From Brevibacterium antiquum (GTDB taxonomy: Bacteria; Actinomycetota; Actinomycetes; Actinomycetales; Brevibacteriaceae): a DNA stretch of 64,000 nucleotides. How positions within the stretch are numbered: position 1 is the stretch's first letter; every line of letters begins with the position of its first letter. Location of the stretch: NCBI RefSeq assembly GCF_016107655.1, contig NZ_JABASX010000003.1, positions 310,001-374,000 of the forward strand. The letters are read 5' to 3'. Of this stretch, positions 1-7,474 are shown in pieces. The notes beneath the pieces were generated by a model. It worked only from the letters and a program-made list of their open reading frames with translations. It did no database searches and was not told the DNA's origin. A program made the position numbers and the translations under genes.

Positions 1-194
1 ACGATGGCATCTTCCTTCGTCGCGTAGTAGTTGAAGAAGGTTCGTGTGGATACGCCGACATCGGCGGCGATATTCGCCACCGTCGCGCAGTCGAGTCCCT
101 CGTCGATAACCCGAGTGATTGCCGCGTCGTGCAGCGCATGACGCGTCTGACGCGCCTTTTTGGCACGGAGGGATTCGGGTTCGGATTCACGCAT
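1..194 (-). CDS. TetR-family regulator, N-terminal part (runs off the left edge)
   Basis: First 64 residues of a TetR-type repressor; the ligand-binding part lies outside the window. From the ATG at 194 the frame reads a basic N-terminus and a typical TetR helix-turn-helix ending in ADVGVSTRTFFNYYATKED, where the F-[FY]-x-Y-[FY]-x-x-K-E segment is the family hallmark. An ATG at 202 is out of frame, so 194 is the best start. The 90 bases between this start and the dnaG stop hold two palindromes that look like self-operators. It is the last visible gene of the leftward dusB-dgt-dnaG series but has its own upstream region. The regulated target cannot be judged because the left flank is missing. 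Confidence 0.85.
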   Translation of the reverse strand, partial: MRESEPESLRAKKARQTRHALHDAAITRVIDEGLDCATVANIAADVGVSTRTFFNYYATKEDAI

Positions 195-204
195 GAGACC
201 ATTT

Positions 205-246
205 TTGCATCTCATGCAACTTTTCACCAACTGCAAAATTGCAATT
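205..246. promoter_or_regulatory. Palindromes upstream of tetR, probable operators
   Basis: Two palindromes sit 11-52 bases upstream of the tetR start: TTGCAT-CTC-ATGCAA at 205-219 (perfect 6-bp arms) and AATTGCAATT at 237-246. The segment is AT-rich compared with its surroundings. TetR proteins commonly bind such sites and repress themselves; that this one does so is inference. Confidence 0.45.
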
Positions 247-284
247 GTGCACTATTTCACGTTCTCAGGCGAGATTCGCCGCCT

Positions 285-2456
285 TCACATCAGTGTCTTC
301 AACCGTGCCCTGTGCTGTTCGAGAACCTGCAGCTGCCCCAGAAGCGTCGTCTGCGCATCGGTGTCCGTGGTGTCCTGCCGCTGCAGCCGTGAGTGCAGCT
401 CCTTGGCGATCCGTTCGAGGTCGTAGTCGAAGAGGCGGGCCACGATGCCTCTGGCGAATCCCTCCGCGCTGACACCGTCTGCCACCGGCAAGGGAGACAC
501 GAGCAGCTGCATGACATAGGGCCTGAGATCCTCGTCACTGGCTGCGAGGACGGCTTCCGCCCAGCGCGCGGCGTCGGCGGATCCGGCTGAGTTCACACCT
601 CCGGCTGCCTTCAGTCCCCCGGCAGCCTTGATCGCAGACTGGATCCGGCGATAGCCCGGGTGTTCGAAGGCGCGGGCAGACAGGGAGTCGAAGAGCTTTG
701 CGTTGACGAACTCGGGATGCTGCAGCGCCACCATCAGGGCCCCCTTCTCCGTCTTCAGGCGAGCGGGGCTGATCGGGGCCGACAGGTTCGACACGTCTGG
801 GCGCTCGTCGTAGACGTATTCGATGGCGGTGTCGTCCCTGCCGGCAACTCCCCCGGCGGAGCCGGGCGCTGGCTGTCCCGGCGCCTGCCGTCCGGACGCC
901 GGTCCCGACGCCTGCGCGCCGGCGGCCTGCCGCCCTGGCCGGGTCTGCGCCGGAGCCGATTGGTGCTGGTTCCACGGGGCAGACTGACCCTGCGATCCGG
1001 GCGATGTCTGAGCCGGTCCGGGCGGTGTCTGGGCCGGTCCGGGCGGTGTCTGGGCCGGTCCGGGAGGAGTCTCCGGCAGGGCCTGCGGTGAGCCGCCCTG
1101 AGTCTGACGAGACTGGTGAGGCTGCGATTTCTTCGGCCTCTTTCGGGCATCCCTGACCGCAGATTCCACCTCGTCGATGTCGACGCCGATGCGGCCGGCG
1201 ACAAAGCGATAGTAGTGGCTGAGGCTGTTGCGATCGCGAATGTCGGTCAGGACCTCGGCACTGGCCTTGACTGCAGCGATCCTCCCCTCGACCGAGTCGA
1301 GATCGTAGCGAGAGATCGCGGTGGTGATGACGAACTCGAAGAGCGGTTTGCGACCGTCGATGAGTTCGCGCAGCGCACCGTCGCCCTTCTGCATCCGCAG
1401 GTCGCAGGGGTCGAGTCCGTCCGGCTCGACTGCGACGAAGGTCTGGGCGGTGAACTCACTTTCGAACTCGAAGGCCCGCAGTGCCGCCTTCTGTCCGGCT
1501 GCGTCTCCGTCGAAGGTGAAGATCACCTGTCCCGTCGGGTCGTCGCCGAGCAGTCGCCTCACGATCTTCACATGCTCGGGCCCGAAGGCCGTTCCACATG
1601 TGGCCACCGCCTGCGTGACTCCAGCCAGGTGTGCGGCCATGACATCTGTATAGCCCTCGACGATGACCACGCGCTTGGTCTTCGCGATGTCCTTCTTGGC
1701 CAGATCCAGACCGTAGAGCACCTGGTTCTTGTGATAGAGGGCGGTTTCCGGAGTATTCAGATACTTCGGGCCCTGGTCATCGTCGAACAGGCGCCTGGCC
1801 CCGAAGCCGATGGTCCGTGAGGTCATGTCCTTGATGGGCCAGACGACCCTGCCCCGGAAACGGTCGTAGATGCCGCGGCCACCCTCACTGGCCAAGCCTC
1901 CTGCAAGAACCTCCTCTTCGCTGAAACCGGCTCGTTTGAGCTGGCTGGTCAGCGAATCCCAGGACTTGGGTGCGAAGCCGAGGCCGAATTCTCGGCTCGA
2001 GCTGCTGGGGAAGCCACGGCCTTCGAGGAACTCCCGACCGATCTGTCCCTGCTCACCTTCCAGCGACTGAGTGAAGAAGCGCTGCGCGACCTCGTGCATC
2101 TCCAGCAGGCGTTGGCGCCGGCTGGCCTGCTCACGATCGGGACCCTTGCCATCTTCATAGCGCAGATGCATCCCGATCTTGCCGGCCAGAGATTCGACGG
2201 TTTCGACGAAGCTGAGCTGTTCGATCTTCTGCAGGAAGGCGAAGACGTCGCCAGACTCACCGCAGCCGAAGCAGTGATACATCCCGACCTGAGGACGAAC
2301 GGTGAACGACGGGGTCTTCTCATCATGGAATGGGCAGAGGCCCTTGAGCGAGCCGATTCCCGCGGTCTTGAGCGTGACGAACTCGCCCACCACCTCGTCG
2401 ATGCGGGTTCGACTTCGCAGCTCGTCGATGTCCTCGCGTCTGATCAGTCCGGCCAT
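285..2456 (-). CDS. dnaG: DNA primase DnaG
   Basis: Synthesises RNA primers at the replication fork with the DnaB helicase. Domains in order: CHC2 zinc finger (C41, H44, C62, C65, with CPFHDEKTPSF), the RNA-polymerase core with a TOPRIM fold around residues 262-345 (VVIVEGYTDVM, then FTFDGDAAGQKA), a Pro/Gln-rich linker at about 435-560, and a C-terminal helicase-binding domain. At 723 aa it is longer than the usual 600-660, and the excess is the linker, which contains three near-identical seven-residue repeats (PGPAQTP type). It starts three bases after the dgt stop, so dusB, dgt and dnaG are probably co-transcribed. A dgt-dnaG pair is common in Actinobacteria. Confidence 0.98.
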   Translation of the reverse strand: MAGLIRREDIDELRSRTRIDEVVGEFVTLKTAGIGSLKGLCPFHDEKTPSFTVRPQVGMYHCFGCGESGDVFAFLQKIEQLSFVETVESLAGKIGMHLRYEDGKGPDREQASRRQRLLEMHEVAQRFFTQSLEGEQGQIGREFLEGRGFPSSSSREFGLGFAPKSWDSLTSQLKRAGFSEEEVLAGGLASEGGRGIYDRFRGRVVWPIKDMTSRTIGFGARRLFDDDQGPKYLNTPETALYHKNQVLYGLDLAKKDIAKTKRVVIVEGYTDVMAAHLAGVTQAVATCGTAFGPEHVKIVRRLLGDDPTGQVIFTFDGDAAGQKAALRAFEFESEFTAQTFVAVEPDGLDPCDLRMQKGDGALRELIDGRKPLFEFVITTAISRYDLDSVEGRIAAVKASAEVLTDIRDRNSLSHYYRFVAGRIGVDIDEVESAVRDARKRPKKSQPHQSRQTQGGSPQALPETPPGPAQTPPGPAQTPPGPAQTSPGSQGQSAPWNQHQSAPAQTRPGRQAAGAQASGPASGRQAPGQPAPGSAGGVAGRDDTAIEYVYDERPDVSNLSAPISPARLKTEKGALMVALQHPEFVNAKLFDSLSARAFEHPGYRRIQSAIKAAGGLKAAGGVNSAGSADAARWAEAVLAASDEDLRPYVMQLLVSPLPVADGVSAEGFARGIVARLFDYDLERIAKELHSRLQRQDTTDTDAQTTLLGQLQVLEQHRARLKTLM
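1003..1065 (-). repeat. Three 21-bp tandem repeats in the dnaG linker
   Basis: Units 1003-1023, 1024-1044 and 1045-1065 are almost identical (two differences in the first, one in the last) and keep the reading frame. They encode a Pro-Gly-Pro-Ala-Gln-Thr-type repeat in the low-complexity linker of DnaG. Further degenerate copies continue on the right. The length is likely to vary between strains. Confidence 0.8.
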
Positions 2457-2459
2457 GGT

Positions 2460-3767
2460 CTAGAGACGATCCTCCGCCCCTGCTTTGAGCTGGTGGTACA
2501 GGGCCCAGGCGGAATGATCGGTCAGCGATGCGATCTGGTCGACGACGACGCGCAGCCTGGCCGCATCGTCGGCGGCCTCGAAGTAGTCGGTCCTGAACAT
2601 CGGCTCGAGATTGGTCGGCGACTCGGAGTACCACTGGGACAGCTCGGTGATGACGGCGGACTGGATGTCATGGAGACGCAGACGATCCTCGGCGACCATC
2701 ACCGTCAGCGTCGCCATTCCCTTGAGAACGGCGATCTCGACAGCCGTATGTTCGGGGACCACGAGGGCGGCTGCGTAACGGGACAAGGGCTCCCATCCGA
2801 ACTCCTCACGGGTTGCGGCCTCCGCTGCACCGACGAACCGTCCGATGAGCTGACTCGTCATGTGTTTGAGTGCCGCTTGGGCCCGCCTGGATCCGTCATA
2901 GGTCTCCGACGGCCAGTATGCCGCGACCTGCAGCCTCGACAGAGCCTTGTCCATCTCCTCATCGCTCGTGGTCGGCAGATACCACTTCCGGGTGATGTCG
3001 AAGAGCTCTCCGCGGCGGTCCGTGCCAGCGAAATCTCCCAGGTGCAGATGGCCGCCGGCGATCGCGTCTTCGACGTCGTGGACGGAGTAGGAGATGTCAT
3101 CGGCGAGGTCCATCACCTGGGCTTCGATGCATCGTTTGCCGTTCTCGATCCCGTCGCGGTAGAAGTCGAAGACTCCTCTGTCGTCGTCGTAGACGCCGAA
3201 CTTCCTGACACCGGAGTCACGCCGACCCACGGATGCCTCGCTTCGCGACCATGGGTATTTGGTCAGCGCGTCGAGGCTCGCCCGTGTCAGATTGAGTCCG
3301 GCCGGGCGACCGTCATCGGCGATCACCTTCGGTTCGATCCGGGTCACCAGACGCAGCGTCTGCGCATTGCCCTCGAATCCGCCGATGTCGACGCACAGTG
3401 CGTCAAGAATGGTCTCGCCGTGGTGACCGAAGGGCGGGTGGCCGAGGTCGTGGCTGAGGCAGGCGGTGTCGACGATATCGGGGTCGCAGCCGAGGTAGCG
3501 GGCGAGTTCGCGTCCGACCTGGGCGACCTCGAGGGAATGCGTGAGCCGAGTACGGACGAAGTCGTCGGTGCCTGGTTCGACGACCTGAGTCTTGGCGCCG
3601 AGTCTGCGCAGACCCGCGGAATGCACAACCCGTGCCCGGTCACGCTGAAAGGCCGAGCGGCGTGGATTCTTCGCCGGTTCACTCACCCATCGTTCCTCGT
3701 CCCACGGCGTGTAGGTCGCCACGGTCCCCGAGCGCACCGATGTGCGTGAGTGAGATTCGAATGGCAT
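2460..3767 (-). CDS. dgt: Deoxyguanosinetriphosphate triphosphohydrolase (dGTPase)
   Basis: HD-superfamily hydrolase that splits dGTP into deoxyguanosine and triphosphate. The metal-binding motif is visible as RTRLTHSLEVAQ followed by SHDLGHPPFGHHGE, with later LADDISYSVHDVEDAI completing the HD set. I place the start at 3767 because GGAGG lies six bases upstream. An ATG at 3773 overlaps the dusB stop as ATGA but has its Shine-Dalgarno directly abutting, and the longer frame to 3848 lies inside dusB. This gives 435 aa, normal for the family. It sits between dusB and dnaG in one transcription unit. Confidence 0.95.
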   Translation of the reverse strand: MPFESHSRTSVRSGTVATYTPWDEERWVSEPAKNPRRSAFQRDRARVVHSAGLRRLGAKTQVVEPGTDDFVRTRLTHSLEVAQVGRELARYLGCDPDIVDTACLSHDLGHPPFGHHGETILDALCVDIGGFEGNAQTLRLVTRIEPKVIADDGRPAGLNLTRASLDALTKYPWSRSEASVGRRDSGVRKFGVYDDDRGVFDFYRDGIENGKRCIEAQVMDLADDISYSVHDVEDAIAGGHLHLGDFAGTDRRGELFDITRKWYLPTTSDEEMDKALSRLQVAAYWPSETYDGSRRAQAALKHMTSQLIGRFVGAAEAATREEFGWEPLSRYAAALVVPEHTAVEIAVLKGMATLTVMVAEDRLRLHDIQSAVITELSQWYSESPTNLEPMFRTDYFEAADDAARLRVVVDQIASLTDHSAWALYHQLKAGAEDRL

Positions 3768-3769
3768 TG

Positions 3770-4960
3770 TCATCCTCCCGAGATGTCGAGTTCCGCCTCG
3801 GAGAGCAGAGACTTCCCGCTGACATCGAAGATGCGGGAGTCGAGCCACCCTTCGGGCAGATGCGGCTTCTTCGGGCGGGTGGTCCGCCCCCGGGAGCCTT
3901 CCGCATCCGTACCAGGATACGGTGCGTTCTGATCGAGTTGGGCCAGCAGCCCCTCGAGCTCTTCGAGCGAAGAGACCATCGCCAGCTGACGCCGCAGGTC
4001 TCCCCCGACCGGATAGCCCTTGAAATACCAGGCGACGTGTTTGCGCAGGTCACGGACTCCGTAGAATTCGTCCTCGTAGTATTCGGCCAGGTATTCACCG
4101 TGCTTGTAGACGGCGCGTGCAACCTCGGCGAGGCCGGGTCGGAAGCGCTCGTCGCTGCCGCCCAGTGCATTGGCGAGGTCACCGAACAGCCAGGGCCGAC
4201 CCTGGCATCCACGGCCGATGACGACTCCATCGCATCCCGTGCGGCGCATCATCTCAAGTGCATCCTCTGCCGCGAAGATGTCGCCGTTGCCCAGGACCGG
4301 AACGGTGTCGCCGAGGTGGTCCTTGAGTCGGGCGATGGCGTCCCAATCAGCCTGTCCGGAGTACAGGTCCGCCGCGGATCGGCCGTGGAGGGCAATCGCT
4401 GCCACACCCGCATTGCGGGCCGTCTCGCCGGCGTCGAGGAAGGTCTGATGGTCCTTGTCGATGCCTTTGCGCATCTTCACCGTCAGAGGGATGCCACCGC
4501 GGTCCGCCTCGGTCACGGCCGTGGTGACGATGGCCTTGAACAGGTCCTTCTTCCAGGGCAGGGCCGAGCCGCCGCCCTTCCTGGTGACCTTGGGCACGGG
4601 GCAGCCGAAGTTGAGGTCGATGTGGTCGGCGCGGTCTTCGTCCACGAGCATCCGCACGGCCTGCCCGATCGTCTCCGGGTCGACGCCGTAGAGCTGCACC
4701 GAGCGCGGGGTCTCATACGGCTCATGCTGGATGATCCGCATGCTTTTGGGGCTGCGCTCGACAAGCGCTCTGGACGTCACCATCTCTGTCACATAGAGAC
4801 CGGCTCCGTACTCGCGGCACAGGCGGCGGAAGGCGGTGTTGGTGATTCCCGCCATCGGTGCCAGCACCACCGGCGAGGACAGCTCGATGGGGCCGATGCG
4901 CAGAGGCTCGACGGTGGTTGGGGATGCGGATTCTGGGGCAGGGCTGATGACACTCACCAT
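3770..4960 (-). CDS. dusB: tRNA-dihydrouridine synthase (DusB type)
   Basis: Flavin enzyme that reduces uridines in the tRNA D-loop to dihydrouridine. The TIM barrel begins with LAPMAGITNTAFRRL (FMN site). The active-site region is IDLNFGCPVPKVTRKGGGSA with catalytic Cys120 and a neighbouring Lys. LHGRSAADLYSG and the C-terminal helical tRNA-binding part (LRKHVAWYFKGYP) complete it. At 396 aa it is slightly long for the family because of a tail of about 20 residues after the conserved domain. It is first in the dusB-dgt-dnaG run. Confidence 0.95.
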   Translation of the reverse strand: MVSVISPAPESASPTTVEPLRIGPIELSSPVVLAPMAGITNTAFRRLCREYGAGLYVTEMVTSRALVERSPKSMRIIQHEPYETPRSVQLYGVDPETIGQAVRMLVDEDRADHIDLNFGCPVPKVTRKGGGSALPWKKDLFKAIVTTAVTEADRGGIPLTVKMRKGIDKDHQTFLDAGETARNAGVAAIALHGRSAADLYSGQADWDAIARLKDHLGDTVPVLGNGDIFAAEDALEMMRRTGCDGVVIGRGCQGRPWLFGDLANALGGSDERFRPGLAEVARAVYKHGEYLAEYYEDEFYGVRDLRKHVAWYFKGYPVGGDLRRQLAMVSSLEELEGLLAQLDQNAPYPGTDAEGSRGRTTRPKKPHLPEGWLDSRIFDVSGKSLLSEAELDISGG

Positions 4961-5017
4961 GCCATTATCCCCGAGCCGTCAAATGATGGAACACCTGCAC
5001 AAGCAGATGCCGCCGAC

Positions 5018-6670
5018 TCACGATCGCCCATATGGCTCCTCCTTCTCTTTCTCATCTCTGTCCATTTCAACCTGTTCCTGGGCCAGAAATTCCCGGATGT
5101 CCCATTCGACGTCAAGACGCATCTCCTCGGCGAGACGATCATCGTGGGTGACCACGATCATGGATCCGCCGAATCCGTCCAGAGCGGTCACGAGCGCGGT
5201 CAGCGATGACAGGTCCAGGTTGTTGCCCGGCTCGTCGAGTACGAGCAGCTGCGGAGCGGGGTCCTGGAGCAGAGTCGTCGCCAGTGCCACACGGAACCGC
5301 TCCCCTCCCGACAAGGTCGAGCAGAGCTGATCGGTCCGGCCCGCTCGCAGCCCCATCGCCGCCAATACCTCATGGACGCGGTGCGGGCCGAGACTGGGGT
5401 TGTTCTCCCTCACCGCCTCCATGACGGTCAGCGTCGGCGGCAGCCTGTACTGCTGGTCGAGGATGCCGATCGGGACCGGAACTGTGATCGACATGTTCGG
5501 AAACAGCTCGTGTACAGGCGCACCTGTGTCGTTTCTGCCGGCGATTGCGGTCAGCAACGTCGACTTCCCGGAGCCGTTGGCACCGGTCAGCCTGATGCGC
5601 TCAGGTCCGACCACCGTGCGCGGCTGGTCCAGCGCTCCCCCGGAGATGTCGAGGACTCGCTTACCGGAATGGATCGCGGTCTCCGGCAGATCCAGGCGAA
5701 TGCTCGAGTCCCTGCGCAGGGCGTCCTTGGCAGAGCGAACCGAGGAGCGGGCCTGCTCCTCGTCGGCGGCTTTGTCTCCTCGACGCTTCGCAGCGCTCTT
5801 CTGGGCGAAGTCCGTCAGACCGTTCATGACGATCTTCGGTCGACGTTTGTTCTCCTTGTCCTTGGCCGCCTTTCGGTCGGCTCGGGCCAGTTTCGTCTCG
5901 AGTTCGATGCGCTGGCGCTTCTCGATCGCCAGGGTCCTCTTGGCGTCGACGAGATCGGCGAGCTTCGCCTCTTCCTCGGCCGCGACCATGGCCTCGTAGT
6001 CGTCGAAGTCTCCTCCGTACACCCGCAGCTGGTCCGTCATCTCGACGATCGTGGAGACGGTCGACAGAAGTGCGCGGTCGTGCGAGATCACCAAGGTCGG
6101 TCCGGTCCTGTCCTGGAGCAGAGCGGCCAGGCGTCGACGCCCTGCCTCGTCGAGGTTGTTGCTGGGTTCGTCGAGGATCAACCAGCGGTCGCCCGCCAGC
6201 GCGGCTCTGGCCAAACCGATGCGCATGGCCTGACCTCCCGAGAAGGTGGACAGCCGGCGGTCAAGGGCAGCGGCGTCGAGCATGAGGCCAAGATCGGCCA
6301 GAGCACTCAGCGCCCGCTCTTCGATGTCCCAGTCATCACCGATGACCTCGAAGTCATCGGGTTGGGCCTGCCCAGCCAGGGCTGTCGACAGTGCCGATCT
6401 GATTTCGGTGATTCCCAGCGCCGAGGCGACGCTGTCCTCGGCGTGCGGCAGCAGCTGATCGATGTAGACGGCGCCCTCGGCACCGGTGATGCTCCCGGCA
6501 GTGGGCCTGAGCAGACCGGCGATGATCCTGGCGAGAGTGGATTTGCCCACCCCGTTGTCGCCGACCAGGCCGACGGTGGCAGCAGGGATCGTGGCGCTCA
6601 GCGATGTGAAGATCTCGGTGTCGTCGCCGAGGCGGTAGCCGAGATCGGAGATGGATACGGCAGCAGTCAT
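5018..6670 (-). CDS. ABC-F family ATPase
   Basis: Soluble protein of two ATP-binding cassettes and no membrane segments. ABC-F proteins act on the ribosome, either as translation factors or as antibiotic ribosome-protection proteins. Cassette 1 has Walker A GDNGVGKST (about residues 38-46) and Walker B ILDEPSNNLDE. A charged Lys/Arg-rich linker follows, then cassette 2 with GANGSGKST, signature SGGERFRVAL and LVLDEPGNNLD. The start at 6670 is chosen because AGGA lies just upstream; the longer frame to 6691 lacks a site. About 550 aa. Sequence alone does not separate a resistance protein from a housekeeping one. The 5' region has hairpins that could attenuate it. Confidence 0.9.
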   Translation of the reverse strand: MTAAVSISDLGYRLGDDTEIFTSLSATIPAATVGLVGDNGVGKSTLARIIAGLLRPTAGSITGAEGAVYIDQLLPHAEDSVASALGITEIRSALSTALAGQAQPDDFEVIGDDWDIEERALSALADLGLMLDAAALDRRLSTFSGGQAMRIGLARAALAGDRWLILDEPSNNLDEAGRRRLAALLQDRTGPTLVISHDRALLSTVSTIVEMTDQLRVYGGDFDDYEAMVAAEEEAKLADLVDAKRTLAIEKRQRIELETKLARADRKAAKDKENKRRPKIVMNGLTDFAQKSAAKRRGDKAADEEQARSSVRSAKDALRRDSSIRLDLPETAIHSGKRVLDISGGALDQPRTVVGPERIRLTGANGSGKSTLLTAIAGRNDTGAPVHELFPNMSITVPVPIGILDQQYRLPPTLTVMEAVRENNPSLGPHRVHEVLAAMGLRAGRTDQLCSTLSGGERFRVALATTLLQDPAPQLLVLDEPGNNLDLSSLTALVTALDGFGGSMIVVTHDDRLAEEMRLDVEWDIREFLAQEQVEMDRDEKEKEEPYGRS

Positions 6671-6703
6671 GTGTGTCCTCATTTCGTGCACAGAAGTGCG
6701 CTG

Positions 6704-6722
6704 CGGGTCCGTTGCACCCGCG
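6704..6722 (-). promoter_or_regulatory. Hairpin in the leader of the ABC-F gene
   Basis: GCGGGT (6704-6709) pairs with ACCCGC (6717-6722) around a seven-base loop, 34 bases upstream of the start at 6670. A second small palindrome (ACTTC-AC-GAAGT) lies farther upstream near 6743-6755. ABC-F resistance genes in Firmicutes are often controlled by leader hairpins, but here this is only a possibility. Confidence 0.25.
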
Positions 6723-6811
6723 TGATGCGGAAATGAGGAATTACTTCACGAAGTGACTGTCTTTCGCCGGGAATGGATCAGCACCAGGATGCCCGAGGTC
6801 GGTTCGTTTCG

Positions 6812-6835
6812 TCAAGGGTGCTGACAGACCCTTGA
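6812..6835 (-). terminator. Hairpin 3' of the XRE-cupin gene
   Basis: Perfect 8-bp arms TCAAGGGT (6812-6819) and ACCCTTGA (6828-6835) with an eight-base loop, 12 bases beyond the stop of the regulator. No U-run follows on the minus strand, so it is a hairpin terminator of the weak actinobacterial type. Confidence 0.5.
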
Positions 6836-6847
6836 GCCAACTGCGCC

Positions 6848-7396
6848 TCAGACGATGAAGAGCATGAGTTCCGCCGGCTCGTCACCCGGGTTGGACAGCT
6901 GATGGGGAACATCGCCCGGCGCCTGCGCACAGTCTCCCGCTCGCAGAGTCGTCCGGCGATCGATGGTGACGATTTCGATCGTGCCGGCGAGGACGAAGAA
7001 GGACTCACGTGAGCCGCTGCGGTGTGCGGCGAACGACGCGGTTTCGCAGTGCGGATCGAGTTTGTAGTGGACGACTTCCATGTTCTCCTGCGGCGCGGGA
7101 AGGTCGCGCCGCAGCGTGCCCCTGCCGTATCCGCTGTGGGCAGGGATGGAGCTGCTCCGGGCGATGACCACCTCCGGCGGAGCGAGGAGCTCTCCCACAT
7201 CGACGCCGAGTGCGCGGGAGAGGCCCATGGCGTTCGAGACCGAGGTGTCCTGTTCGCCGCGTTCGATCTTCGACAGTGCCGCACGGGAGAGTCCAGCACG
7301 GACTGCCAGTTCGTTGAGCGTCAAGTCGTTGTACTTGCGGCGGGCTCTGATCCGCGCGCCGAATACACGGGCTCCGAGGTCCTCTGTGTTCGCCAT
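6848..7396 (-). CDS. XRE-family regulator with C-terminal cupin
   Basis: Transcription regulator of 182 aa: an HTH_3 domain at about residues 10-65 (LTLNELAVRAGLSRAALSKI, then ERGEQDTSVSNAMGLSRALG) and a cupin_2 sensor domain at about 105-180 (HRSGSRESFFVLAGTIEI ... DVPHQLSNPGDEP). This two-domain form usually senses a small metabolite and controls an adjacent transport or catabolic gene. The divergent LctP-type permease 78 bases away is the obvious candidate target. A TATGAT hexamer lies six bases upstream of the ATG, which would give a leaderless mRNA. The ligand is unknown. Confidence 0.9.
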   Translation of the reverse strand: MANTEDLGARVFGARIRARRKYNDLTLNELAVRAGLSRAALSKIERGEQDTSVSNAMGLSRALGVDVGELLAPPEVVIARSSSIPAHSGYGRGTLRRDLPAPQENMEVVHYKLDPHCETASFAAHRSGSRESFFVLAGTIEIVTIDRRTTLRAGDCAQAPGDVPHQLSNPGDEPAELMLFIV

Positions 7397-7402
7397 TGTG
7401 AC

Positions 7403-7468
7403 ATCATAGTTTATTCTTGGATAGTAGAGTGAGTTCCATCAATATAGACTTCTTCACATGATGGAACT
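7403..7468. promoter_or_regulatory. Divergent promoter region of XRE-cupin and permease with 9-bp inverted repeat
   Basis: AT-rich 78-base spacer. On the minus strand TATGAT (7408-7403) lies six bases from the regulator ATG. On the plus side AGTTCCATC (7432-7440) and GATGGAACT (7460-7468) are perfect inverted 9-mers separated by 19 bases that contain a TATAGA hexamer, a possible -10 for the permease. The arms would bracket the permease promoter, a layout fit for repression by a dimer. The binding protein is inferred to be the neighbouring regulator. Confidence 0.5.
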
Positions 7469-7474
7469 TCTCAT

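Noticed and set aside
2094..3749. Long plus-strand frame (551 codons) opposite dnaG and dgt
   Set aside because: It is antisense to two clearly conserved genes; its protein has no recognisable domain and arises from high-GC codon bias.
5372..6736. 454-codon plus-strand frame opposite the ABC-F gene
   Set aside because: Low-information translation; the minus strand encodes two complete ABC cassettes.
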